DNA of 64,000 bases from Lineus longissimus (lineage: Eukaryota > Nemertea > Pilidiophora > Heteronemertea > Lineidae), in assembly GCF_910592395.1 (NCBI RefSeq), contig NC_088314.1, positions 10,976,001-11,040,000 of the forward strand. The letters are read 5' to 3'. Every line of letters begins with the position of its first letter. The stretch's first letter is position 1. The position numbers and the translations under genes were made by a program. The notes under the pieces are model-generated. The model was not told where the DNA came from and made no database searches. It was given only the letters and a program-made list of their open reading frames with translations. Of this stretch, positions 45,190 through 55,614 are shown one piece after another.

Positions 45190-46148
45190 GTGGACAAAGT
45201 TGGGCATTTTGTTATCATACAACCGAGGCACTTCAAATCTAGTCTTGCTTATAAACACCGCAGAAAATGTTGCTTACAGAAAAAAATTTGGGCGATTCGA
45301 CTCAAATTCAGCTCCCCAGGGGGCAAAATGCGTAAATGAAAAAACAATTTTTTGACGCTCTATTCCAGTAGATAAAAGCTTGAAATAAAGTTGTTTATCG
45401 TAATTTATGCAGATCTTGAGTCCAGCTGATGGGCGATGTTTTGATTTGTGTTCAAACTATTGGAAACTTCGGAAATTAGTTCTATTAGTTCTACTATTCT
45501 GTAGGAGTATATTATAGCCATTGATGTTGACAGCTAAAAGCACGAAAACTTTGTTCAGGTTTCTCGTCCAATCACGTGACCTCTCCAACACTCGATAATG
45601 CACTCTTTTCGTCCACGTTTTAGGCCAATCTTCGGCCTGTACATGAAATCTAATAAGCGCAGTACTTAAATCAGATGTTTCTCTCGCCTTGAAAACATTC
45701 CTGGGTAAAATCCATTGAGATTAGCCGAGTTAATCCACTTTTTCCGTGCCTAAAATCTCTGCCGCTGAATTCTATAAATAGAAACTATTAACATCGCGGC
45801 AGTGTGGTTCCCATTGTGCGCCCTCCCACTTCACACCATGTCAGGAACTTTTACGGAGAGAGAGGGCGTGCGGTAAGAAGAATGGCCAAAATGACATCAC
45901 GTTTTCCTGGCAATGTCTCTTGCCAGACCAGTCAAGCATTGGGAAAGCATCTTTAATTCAGACAACGTTAGAACTAGAAAAACGAATATGTTAATTTGAA
46001 AAATTAAAAGCACATTTCACCACTAACCAGCCAAATCGGAATACGACGGCGCAAAATGTTCTCGCTTTCCTCCTGCTAAAAGACCTTGTTCCCGCACTCC
46101 TATTTTAATTTATCCCAAGGAATATGATATGATCTGTTTTCACTTTTT

Positions 46149-47801
46149 GGCTCACCGTAGGGGAGTCTATGCAATACTGCAATGTCCGTCGTCCGTCGTC
46201 GTCGTCCGTCGTCGTCGTCCGTCGTATCCTAGTTCAAAAACAGTGGCACGTTTTTAACCGCTAGGCCTATGAACTTAAAACTTTGTACACATGACCCCCT
46301 AGGTCAGATGACCCGTGACACTAAATTTCTGTCCGATCTGGTTCTCTACTTGGCCACCAGAGGGCCAAATGTGGATATCTAAAAAGTGTGATATCTCGCT
46401 TATTAGTGACTTGTTTTCGATAAAACTTTTGTGGTAGGTACTCATAGCAAGGATACATCATATATCTTAGGGGTTTTTAATTTGATCTACTTTTCAAGGT
46501 CGCAGAGGTCAAATGGCGTGAATTGGCCGTTTGAGTGTAACTATGGCACGTTTCTCAACCACCAAAGCTATGAGCTTGAAACTTGGTACATATAACCCCC
46601 TATATCAGATAACCTCTGGTGCTGAATTTCAGCCTGATCTGATTCTTGACTTTGCCACCAGGGGGCCAAAACAGAAAAAGTAAGAAGTGCAATAGCCTGC
46701 TTATTAGCAAATTGTTTTTGATGAAATTTTTATGGCAGGGACCCCTAGCAAGGTTACCTCAGATGTTGCACCATTTTTCGGATTTGACCTACTTTTTAAG
46801 GTCGCAGAGGTCAAATGGTGTAAATTTGCCGTTTGAGTGCAACTATAGCACGTTTCTCAACCGCAACAGTTATGAACTTGAAACTTTGAACAAATGACCC
46901 CCTAGGTCAGTTGACCTTTTACACTGAATTTTGGTTCGGTCTGATTATTGACTTGGCCACCAGGGGGCCCAAACTCAAACCTCAAAAAGTGTGATTTCTC
47001 GCTTATTACTGATTTGTTTTTGATAAAAGTTTCATGGTAGGTACTCCTAGCAAGGATACATCACATATCTTACGGGTTTTTGATTTGACCCACCTTTCAA
47101 GTTCACAGAGGTCAAAGTTGAAAACTTTACCGTTCTTGGTACGTTTTGTCGTTGTTCAATGTAAAGAGTTTTAGTTTTGTGTAATGATGCATCTAAGAAG
47201 CCACTATTTGTATGCCAAGTTTCAGCCAGATCGGAATTCAAATATGGCCGAAATTGCATGTTTTGTGGGTTTTTCCTCGTATTGTGGCAATCCAAAGGTT
47301 GTGAGTTCAAACCCCGGTCAAGGACAGCCAAAAATATTTTTATTTTTCATCTTTTCCTTTTTTCTTTTCTGAGTTCTATCTTACATTTTCTTCATTTTTT
47401 GATTTATTTGGTGCCATAGATTTAATTAGGCGGCCATCTTGGAAATCGTTTTTGCCGATTGCTGTAGTGTAACGAGTGATGAAATTGTTATGGTCGGGTG
47501 GATGTGTCTACATCACATATCACCCTGGTTTGTTATTTGACCTACCTGTCAGGGTCACTGAGGCCAAAGTTAAAAATATATTCACCATTGTCATGGAGTG
47601 GCACGTTTCTCCACTATCATTTTCACCTAGACTCTACAAGCTTGGAACCACAAGTCTCGGATTCACCACTTGGCCAGGGCCGGCTCTGAACTGGTCACAG
47701 ATGCATGTATAAATTATGAGAGGCCTACATACTGTAGCACTTTCTGTAACTGTCTACTAAAAATACTTATGGTGAGCACAATGGCCCCTGGCCGTTTCAT
47801 T
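46149..47801 (+). mobile_element. Family C Helentron-like element, copy 7 (complete)
   Basis: 5' end GGCTCACCGTAGGGGAGTC, compound GTC/GTCC array at 46183-46226, about four typical modules, then a diverged tail (47105-47740, with AAATATGGCCGAAATTGC). 3' end GAGCACAATGGCCCCTGGCC then GTTTCATT. Non-coding. Confidence 0.7.
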
Positions 47802-47851
47802 TGTAATTAAATGGTATTCATATAATGAGATCAATAGTAGTGTCCGTGTCA

Positions 47852-47901
47852 GATCCCATCATGGAGGTATAAATAATTATTTATACCTCCATGATCCCAT
47901 C
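47852..47901. mobile_element. 32-bp perfect palindrome flanked by 9-bp direct repeats
   Basis: The palindrome is 47861-47892 (ATGGAGGTATAAATAA and its exact complement). GATCCCATC stands on both sides (47852-47860, 47893-47901). This is the pattern of a minimal MITE with a 9-bp target duplication (MULE-like length), though a stress-induced palindromic duplication is possible. Confidence 0.55.
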
Positions 47902-48548
47902 GTTCAACTAGTCTTCTCTCCCCAGGTGCCTCACACGGACCTTCACGTCCTCATACTCAAGACCAACTCTTACAATATCGCCCTCAAAACAACCCTGGAG
48001 TCATGAATTCACAGGTGCTCCTGTGAAATCTCAGTTCTAGTTTATTTATCAAACTTTATCGAGGGTTACCCGGTTATCGAATCGAATGGATGTGTCGATC
48101 GTCGGGGCGGATTGATATGTGGTTAGGTTGTGCGTCCAAGGCGATTACTAATAGGTCATTCAGTTAGTTTGAGAAAGATCATGATCATGAAGATGCGTGT
48201 TGTGTTATCATAACTGGAAAATAAGTTGAAGTTATTATTAGTACTACGATTCTTACATGAGTAAAAAGTAGACGTTTTAAGCAACACAATAATGTTACTC
48301 CCATTTTTTCTGTAAAGCTATACTGAACTAGGGATATCTTCCGTTGCCTCCTGTAATATTTACATACCATGGCTGATTAGTTCAATCATATTTCATCCAG
48401 CTGGCAGCTCTGCATTGGAAATTTTAGTGGTATAACGTGTTCTCTTGACCTTCAAACAGTAGTATAAAGCCGATATTTACTACTTTATACCCTCAGTCCT
48501 ATGTTATTAGGTCATCCAGCTGAGCGCCAGGCCCTTGGGCCTCTTGTT

Positions 48549-49055
48549 ACATACAGAGTTTCTCTGACAGTGAATTTAAACCCTTTCTTCTAGTGGCATG
48601 AAATTTTCACAGATTAATAAATGATACATAAGTGAAATGATTGGCAAAAAAAATCCTTGCGTCATCGTAAATGAGTGGTCTTGTATTAAAATACATTGTG
48701 TTACATGTAGTTCAAGCATTGTACTAGGTCCCAGGTAGTGTACTGGAGACAGAAAAAATGTGACAAAGCCGAAAATCACCAACTGAGTGCTCACAAGATT
48801 TGTCCAACTTGTTACTTCACCTAGTGACTCTGCCTCCTCACTGCTTCAATGCCAGTGGCTCCACCGCGCAATTATTAGGACAATACTCAAAACATGCAGC
48901 ATGTAGCCATCAAAAAATAACCAACGACTTAATCCAGGATTTGGCTGACAGAGCTAGCATCAGGACAAATGCCCCCCCCCCCCCCCTCAAGAATGTGTTT
49001 TCTGATATTTGGGGCCATTTGAAGAATGCTTGAGTTCTCTGAACTTCCTTCAACC
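48549..49055. other. 3' flank of the nucleotidyltransferase gene; C-rich tract
   Basis: No coding sequence. An uninterrupted run of about 16 C lies at 48971-48986. I see no clear AATAAA on the minus strand within the first 400 bp after the stop at 49056. Confidence 0.4.
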
Positions 49056-50312
49056 TTATTGTCCTGGTTTTAAAGGCAGCGATAGAATTTCTAATGCTGT
49101 TGCGTCATTCGGATCCAAATCCAGGCGACATGGTGGTTTGCCGAGGTTTGCATTCACATTTCTTGGTGGCTCTTGGTTCAGTTCCTCCTTGTAAAGTCCA
49201 CCAACAAAGGCTTTCATATGTGCTGCCACCTTGTGAGATTTAGCTGCATTAATGTTAGCCCCTTGTAGTAGGTTAACCTTGGGCATCCAGAATATTGGGA
49301 TGGATCCGTGTGAGAGATAATACTCCAGCTGAGAGTACAGTATGTAGGCCATCTCGACCAGGGGGCGCTCGTGGTCAAGGAAGTCTTCCATGTTGTGCAT
49401 AAAGACAGTTTTCAGAAGATAACTTGTGAGGAATTTGTCGACAAAGTGTAACATGCCATCAACTTTCACGACAACTTGACAAACTACCGGATCCCTGAGA
49501 CATTTTGCCAAGATGTAGGCATTCTTTAGCTCGTCTGGTAAGGCCTTGATGTGCTCGACCTCAAGCTTAGAAAATGTGACACGGTAGAGTCTCTCACATT
49601 CAGCTTCTTTGAAAGTCTTCCCGAATGAGCTGTCCTTGTGTGGAGGCTTGATAACCAACTGGTAGTGCCGTTTCTTGAGGCCATCATATCCCATCTTCCA
49701 GGTTTTCTTAATGGCATCATCCGGCCAGCCTTTTACTTGAATCACGGGTACAACGTCTATCGACACCACCAGACTGCGCTGTTTATCCTCCTTCCATCTC
49801 AATTTGACAACTGTGCTTGCACTGCCACCGCTAGCAACAGCTGAAGGGTTTGAAACGATCATGTCATCACTTGAATCAATTTTAGCCCAAATAAGAGAAT
49901 GCACCAACTTACTGCTATCAAGAGTATTCCATCCGTCGAACCTTCTGTAACCATGGGAAACATCTGTAATTTTACTTGTGGGAATATCATGCTTGTACTG
50001 GACTGTGTAGTCAAATTCATCAGGGAATCCCTCCTTGGTTGATTTGGCTGAACCTCCAGTGAGTGTCACAATCGATGAGGTATTAGCAAGTATCGCCCTA
50101 ATTTTGGTATCAATGGTTACTTTCAGGTTATTCAGTTTATCCTGATTTAGGCTCTTGACCGAACCCAAACCTGGGAATTCGATCAAACTGGAAGTGGAAA
50201 TTATTTTCCTCTCTTCTACTTCATACGATGAAAGGGCCATTCTGAAGATATCCCAGTTAATGTCTTCACTAAAAGCAAGGTAGTGGTGGGGATTTTGACC
50301 ACTCAAATCCAC
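49056..50312 (-). CDS. Mab-21/cGAS-like nucleotidyltransferase domain (cGLR-type)
   Basis: 418 codons counted from the frame's GTG at 50312; the first ATG is residue 25 (RMALSSYE). The fold is recognised from TLTGGSAKSTKEGFPDEFDY (GGS at 86-88; metal-binding E99 and D101) and SIDVVPVIQV (third acid D186), so all three catalytic carboxylates are present. The C-terminal helical half is typical: RVTFSKLEVEHIKALPDELK, SYLLKTVFMHN and IFWMPKVNLLQG. No zinc-thumb His/Cys cluster of vertebrate cGAS is seen. Known family members bind foreign nucleic acid and make cyclic dinucleotides, but some Mab-21 proteins are not enzymes. It lies in the same frame as, and 18 bp after, the stop of the ankyrin region. 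Probably the C-terminal half of one protein. Confidence 0.82.
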   Translation of the reverse strand: MDLSGQNPHHYLAFSEDINWDIFRMALSSYEVEERKIISTSSLIEFPGLGSVKSLNQDKLNNLKVTIDTKIRAILANTSSIVTLTGGSAKSTKEGFPDEFDYTVQYKHDIPTSKITDVSHGYRRFDGWNTLDSSKLVHSLIWAKIDSSDDMIVSNPSAVASGGSASTVVKLRWKEDKQRSLVVSIDVVPVIQVKGWPDDAIKKTWKMGYDGLKKRHYQLVIKPPHKDSSFGKTFKEAECERLYRVTFSKLEVEHIKALPDELKNAYILAKCLRDPVVCQVVVKVDGMLHFVDKFLTSYLLKTVFMHNMEDFLDHERPLVEMAYILYSQLEYYLSHGSIPIFWMPKVNLLQGANINAAKSHKVAAHMKAFVGGLYKEELNQEPPRNVNANLGKPPCRLDLDPNDATALEILSLPLKPGQ

Positions 50313-50330
50313 TGCATGTTGGTTAAGTTT

Positions 50331-51785
50331 TTAAAATCCAGCAATCGAGAGATACTTGTAAATATCAATAGACCCACTTTGAGATAAGTATTGTTCAAGT
50401 TGGACATCGTTGATGGAAGACAATGTTGCACCCAATGAGTGGAGCATTTGGACGCATTCAAAATGACTACGTGCGATAGCTGTTGCTAAAGGAGACTGTC
50501 CGTTTAGACCTACATAGTCTAAACCTGGTGTTTTGTTCATTTTTTCTAGAAAAATTACAACTTCTTTCTGTCCAAATCTCGCCGCCAGCAGTAACCATTG
50601 TTCAATGGTTTTCCTAAGGTTGGCTTTATCACTGATATCTTTCAAAAAGTTTTCAATGACATTAATCTGTCCGTGTACGACACAGTTGTCCCGAGAAGAA
50701 AATCCATCCTTATCCTTACTCTCACTGTCTGCGCCATGTTCAAGTAGAATCTGGACAATTTCTGTTTGACCTACCGTTGCCGCTTGGTTTAAAGGAGATT
50801 TCCCCTTGTTATCATTACTCTCTATATCAGCTTTCTGTTGGTGCAATGTCTCCATCGAGTTTTCACAATCTATAGTTGTGTGGAGTGGGCTGTGGCTGCT
50901 CGGAACACTTGCCTCGGCCATTTCACCTCTTTCTAAAAGAAGTTTCACAACCCTGTCATGTCCACCATGTGATGCAATCCAAAGGGGAGAACGCCCATCA
51001 TCTGATTTACTCTCTATCAGTGCACCTCTGTCTAGGAGGAATTTCACAACACTCTCATGTCCATTATCTGATGCAGTCCAAAAGGGAGAACGCCCATCAA
51101 CTGTTTTACTCTCTATCAGTGCGCCTCTGTCTAGGAGAAGTCTCACAACACTCTTATGGCCATTACATGATGCAACCCAAAGGGGAGAACGCCTGCCATC
51201 TGATTTACTCTCTATCAGTGCACCTCTGTCTAGGTGGAGTTTCGCAACACTCTCATGTCCATTATCTGATGCAGCCCAAAGGGGAGAACACCCTTTATCT
51301 GATTTACTCTCTATCAGTGCACCTCTGTCTAGGAGGAGTTTCATACACTCTCATGTCCATTATATGATGCAGCCAAAAGGGGAGAACACCCTTTATCTGA
51401 TTTACTCTCTATCAGTGTACCTCTGTCTAGGAGGAGTTTCAAAACACTCTCATGTCCATTATATATGATGCAGCCCATCATCTGATTTACTCTCTATCAA
51501 TGCACCTCTGTCTAAGAGGAATTTCACAACACTCTCATGTCCATTATCTGATGCAGTCCAAAGGGGAGAAAACCCTTTACCAATTTTAATCTCAATCGGT
51601 ACACTACATTTTAAGAGAAGTTTTACGAAAATGTGATATCCTTTCTTTGATGCAATATGAAGGATCAGGTACCGTTCCCGGTACAGGAACAGGAACAAGA
51701 CCAAGACCAAGGCCAAGACCCCGACCACGACCAAGGTTGAGACCACGGTCCAATAATTAAGCCAGAACAATCCAGAAGCATCCAT
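50331..51785 (-). CDS. Membrane-anchored ankyrin-repeat region joined in frame to the nucleotidyltransferase (with frame breaks)
   Basis: First ATG in frame is at 51785 (an in-frame TGA lies upstream). MDASGLFWLNYW is followed by a hydrophobic helix of about 23 residues (VVSTLVVVGVLALVLVLFLF), then YRERY and ankyrin repeats. Five to seven repeats are 33 residues long and nearly identical (SPLWTASDNGHESVVKFLLD, RGALIESKSDDGR); about four more are diverged (NKGKSPLNQAATVGQTEIVQ). Two compensating breaks near 51460 and 51345 (a missing ~15 bp with an added AT, and a missing base in GAGAGTGTATGAAAC) interrupt the repeats. The frame ends YLSIAGF-TAA, then continues without shift into the nucleotidyltransferase. 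Ankyrins likely bind protein partners; the anchor predicts a membrane location. Confidence 0.65.
50940..51590 (-). repeat. Tandem array of near-identical 99-bp ankyrin units
   Basis: About 6.5 units at 99-bp spacing. TCTCTATCAGTGCACCTCTG recurs at about 51013, 51112, 51211 and 51310 on the plus strand, with only a few differences per unit. Such DNA-level identity means recent duplication or gene conversion, and makes the array prone to length change and misassembly. Confidence 0.8.
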
Positions 51786-52508
51786 TGCATCAGTCACTTT
51801 TTTCTCCTTCACATCTATGACGACATCTCATCGGATGCCCGTAGCCCTCTTATCAAACAGGAATTAATTATCAGTGCCTTCTTTGGCTGGCAAGTTGTGT
51901 AATTCGGTGCCATGTAAATGAAATATATATATATCCTTCTGTGGTTAAAGTGGGCTTTACCAGGTCTTTCTTCACAATCTTGAACCTGAGGCCAGCTCAG
52001 CTCTGTAAATTAAATAATTACAAAACCAAATGCATTTGTTTATTAATTTTTTCAGGTATAGATTAGAGATTTAATCCATGCTTGCTTTTTTAAAAGATCA
52101 AACTGTCTTTTTCAGCATTTTTTCGGTTGCTCGTTCAACAACATTCATTGCAGGTCACTGCTACAATTATATCTTGATTGCAAAACCCTTCATCAAATGG
52201 TGTCATGGCCTAGGCCTTTGCCTTAATGCATTCTATCAAGAGATTATCAAATTAAGATAGGAAAAGGCATTGGATAAAAAAATTAAAAAGAAGACAATTT
52301 TTGATGCAACAGCAGGCTGTTGTGCAGTGCTATACAGATGTCTTCTTCTGCATTCTGATTGTTTTAGATGCACACCAAACAGTCAGTCTGTTTTTGGCAA
52401 CATATTCGGCTGTCCTAGGGAGGTCTCCCTCCGAGCCCGAGAGCTTTGTGATCAGGGTTGGTGTCCTTTGGTCAGTATTTTGCTGTATTCAGCTGCCCTT
52501 TGTATGTG
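51786..52508. other. 5' flank of the ankyrin-nucleotidyltransferase gene
   Basis: Probable promoter and leader (minus strand). An (AT)n tract at 51927-51939 and TA-rich words could serve as a core promoter, but no motif is decisive. No interferon- or NF-kB-type site is obvious by eye. Short frames at 52078-52594 show no motif. Confidence 0.3.
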
Positions 52509-52608
52509 CTGTGTCGACGCAATTAAGCTGGTTGAGGGGTCCCTGTGCAAAAACCTATTTTAGGCCCATGTTTGACAGATCTGGCTCAACCTAATTGCGT
52601 CGACACAG
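52509..52608. repeat. 100-bp inverted repeat with 17-bp perfect arms
   Basis: CTGTGTCGACGCAATTA (52509-52525) and its exact complement TAATTGCGTCGACACAG (52592-52608), with a second paired block (GGTTGAG / CTCAACC) inside. MITE-like foldback; no clear target duplication. Confidence 0.6.
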
Positions 52609-54169
52609 TATATGTGTGTTGAAAAGAGTTTGCAAAAATGCTACAACTAGTTCCAAGCAACATTACCAAGAATGAGGGTTGTGGATTTTATGGTTCACAT
52701 TATGGGTTAAAGCAAGACCGTAGCACTTGACTCTTACCTTTGTGTTCTTTAAAGCATCTAGGATTTGTTCTTCTTAAGTTTATGCTGGCATCTATGCGAA
52801 TTCGCAGGGGTAAATCTTGTTGACAATCATTTGCAGCCTCTATCAAGGTCAGCTATGTGTTCCTTTGAGTACGATTGACTCACGTATTCTGCTTTTATTG
52901 ATGAGTTAGAACTGTTTAAAGAATATAAAATATGGTGGTTAGCATGATGGTTTGTTGATGGATAGGTATTTCTGAGGCCGAGGTTTGTTCTTCTTCTGTT
53001 TCCTAAAGTAAACAATTTTTCAGAAGGCCGGGTATATTTTGCAAGCCTCTCTCTGAACAAGCAAATTTTTTGCCATGTTTGGAGAGCCACTTGCCGAACA
53101 GCACTGAAAATCAACCCAGTCTGGCAAGCCCAGCTTTAAATATCAATGAGTTCAGCTCTCAATTCAGGACAAAACAGCCGGCCTTGCCTAATAGTCACTT
53201 TCTTTTTCTGAAAGTGTTTGACACTTTTCTGATTTTTTTCAGCTCTGAGATAGCAGACGTGTTATTTGTTAGTTTTATCACACAGAACTTCTGGTTGGAA
53301 AAACCTGCCAAGCCTGGTGTCATTGTGTAGATTTTTGTTTCCGTCTTTGATGTTGAATTACTAACCAGTAGACGAATGTGATCACTCCATGATTGTTTTA
53401 TATATATATCTTTATTCTGAAAATCTTTGATATAATAGATACATTTCAGGATAGGGGGATAAAAAGCAAAAAAATTCTTTAATCAAATTTATGTCGGCAC
53501 GAAGAACAGAGTGGAAACAGGATATACCGTAGACGCATACAGTACCAAGAAGAAATCAAATCTGAGAAAAACATTTGGTGCATACAATAAATATTTGTAC
53601 TATTTGTACTATTTGTACATTATCACTCCATATTTCAGACTTAATGGACACAACATTAGCATAGCTTTTTCATCATACATCTGCAAAATGCATTCTGTGT
53701 CATTAACCAAGAATTCATGAAGACTAAGAAATTTTAACTTCAGAAATTTGCATGCATAGTGGCGCTAAATCGCAAACTCACCCCAGTGCCGAAATCAACA
53801 AATTTCAGAAGTTCAGAACTGGAATTGATCAATTGCCGCCATCATGGATGTCAGCATCCTGAGATTCAGGGTTTTGACAATCCTGCATCATAAACTGTGT
53901 CGCCAGTTCCGACTGTAAATCTTATTTAGGCCGAATTAGTGCCACTTTCTCTCATAAAACGTTTTATTTTGTTAATAAATAACCAAATATAATCTTTATA
54001 GATAGCATTTGACACTTAGTAGTGGATTTTAAGATGATTGTACCGAAAACTACAAATGCAGTGTAGGGCATCGCAGGCTTTGTGGTGATGCGATAGCCTC
54101 ACAGCAATACGAAAGATTCTTTCCAGATCTACAGTTTCTGGCTAGTTTCACCAGTTTTGATTCCATAGA
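52609..54169. other. Non-coding stretch
   Basis: No gene recognised. A 9-bp triplicate TTTGTACTA lies near 53594-53620. The 95-aa minus frame at 52827-53114 has no motif. Confidence 0.35.
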
Positions 54170-54545
54170 ATAATATTATTCTTCTTGGCTCAATGGCACA
54201 AAAGAAAATTACCGGTACCATCTAAGTATAGCATTTTGGTTATAAAGATGACTGAATTTCAGGGTTATTGAAGAGTGCACATGTCACATGGACATCCGTT
54301 TAACAGTTTAGGAGGAAAAGGACTTCGTTGGATTTTCAAGATGGCGGCCATATTTGTCATGGGATTTGACTGAAAATTAGGGATATTGATAAGAGTACAT
54401 AGATACATAATCACATGAAGTTTGGTTGCAATCTGATCATCAGTTTCGTAGAAATAGGCCTTTGTTTAATTTTCAAGATGGCCGCCTAGTGGCCATATTG
54501 GTCAACGGATTTGACTGAAAATCAGGGATGTTGTAGAGTGTACTT
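54170..54545 (-). mobile_element. Family E Helentron-like element, copy 2, inverted and truncated
   Basis: Reverse-complement match to 24880-25357: ATTATTCTTCTTGGCTCAAT, ATTACCGGTACCATC, TTCAAGATGGCGGCCAT and GGGATGTTGTAGAGTGTAC. The 5' hairpin part is absent. The Gypsy LTR starts 15 bp further on. Confidence 0.6.
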
Positions 54546-54560
54546 TGTAGTATATAGATA

Positions 54561-54786
54561 TGTATAAGGTATCCTTGGCAACAGCCAATAGGAACATCCT
54601 GTGCCATCCCATGCCAGGCTCTGTTACATAACAGCCAAGAGATACCAAGGGATAGATTTGTAGTGAGGGAGATTAGCCTTGGCTCTCGTGAAGGAGAGAT
54701 CGATTAATAAACATCATAAAGAGATATACGTGTTGTTCAAGTGTTAGGAGTTGAAGAACCTGGAGCGCGCACCCCCATATACTACA
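54561..54786 (+). repeat. Putative 5' LTR (226 bp)
   Basis: Begins TGTATAAGGTATCC and ends ATACTACA; contains AATAAA at about 54706-54711. It is followed directly by TGGCGACCTTCGG, a good primer-binding-site candidate (tRNA 3' end complement of the Arg type). No second copy is found in the window, so the limits rest on TG...CA and the primer site only. Confidence 0.5.
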
Positions 54787-55614
54787 TGGCGACCTTCGGC
54801 CAGGAACTGTTATACAGGATATAACTCCGAGAACAACAACAAAAGACACGATAAACGCCGAAGTGAACGGAAAGGTTCTATACTTCATGTACATAGATCT
54901 GTAGATAACAACGAGCGTTTACTTGCGGTCATCAGGGATGACTTTGTGATAGCTGATGCACGAGAGTAGAATTCCTTGGGTACAGTCAGCAGTTCCAGCT
55001 TGGAAGAGTGTTTAGGAGGCTAACATCTCTAGAAACGTTCATAGTTGAACACTTTATTCCTGTTAATCAGACAGGGTTTTCTTCGAAGAGCACAGATCGT
55101 GTTCAATGACGGCAACCATAAACGACATCGTCTATAGTCTGCGACCGGTTTGCCAACTTATTTGTGCCAAAAAGTGATGATCTCCGGGAGAAGATACGCA
55201 CACTGCCATGCTGTGTTTCTGCCGTGCTGGTGCGTGAGGAAGGAAGGACGTCCGATTCCACACAGATCGTGCTGATAACCAGAAAACAAGAACTGCACTT
55301 GTGAAATAAGAACTGCACTTGTGAGGTGAAGAGACGATGATGTTATTGTGACCATCCCTCTGTGCCTTCAATAGAAGTCCTTTTGACTGTTATGAACATT
55401 GATTTCACGTCTTGAGAACATTTCTTTGTGACCTGTTCGCAAAATCGATTCTGTGCTTTCTGTGGTTAATGGATTCAGTTGATAAACGGATTCTTGGGAA
55501 GTGGTAAGTAGAATTGAATTTCATTTTTGCATGACAGTATAAAGCAGACCACTTTGTTCATCTTCATATTCAACTCCTATATTCGTCTCTTGCATATCGA
55601 TATAATTCCTCATC

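Larger units (their letters stand above)
45556..48040 (+). mobile_element. Helitron-like insertion with CTAG 3' end, hosting family C copy 7
   Basis: Bounded exactly by the interruption of family B. Starts (T)CAGGTTTCTCGTCC and ends with stem-loop ACAGG-tgct-CCTGT, 12 nt, then CTAG next to TTT. A TC start, a short hairpin about a dozen bases before a terminal CTRR, and lack of a target duplication are the canonical Helitron traits. Own sequence is 45556-46148 and 47802-48040, without coding capacity; a family C element lies between. Confidence 0.5.
45040..48548 (+). mobile_element. Helentron-like element, family B, copy c, internally shorter and split by insertion
   Basis: The 5' hairpin AGCTCAGCTGAC...GTCAGCTGAGCT (45040-45066) and a 94-bp CATC microsatellite are followed by the family B start. 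Compared with copies a and b it lacks about 520 bp (positions 98-618 of copy a): AAATAAAGTTG joins directly to TTTATCGTAATTTATGC at about 45397. It breaks at 45555 and resumes at 48041 (TTTATTTATCAAACT), ending with the 3' hairpin and TCTTGTT at 48548. Confidence 0.7.

Noticed and set aside
45085-45339. Ile-His-Pro-Ser and Gly-Trp-Met-Asp repeat proteins
   Set aside because: Translations of the CCAT microsatellite only.
50940-51590. CRISPR or satellite reading of the 99-bp repeats
   Set aside because: Each unit encodes a 33-residue ankyrin repeat in frame on the minus strand; it is a protein repeat.
52270-52594. Overlapping hydrophobic frames of 97 aa
   Set aside because: Two different frames are open over the same bases with no motif, and they end in the foldback at 52509-52608.
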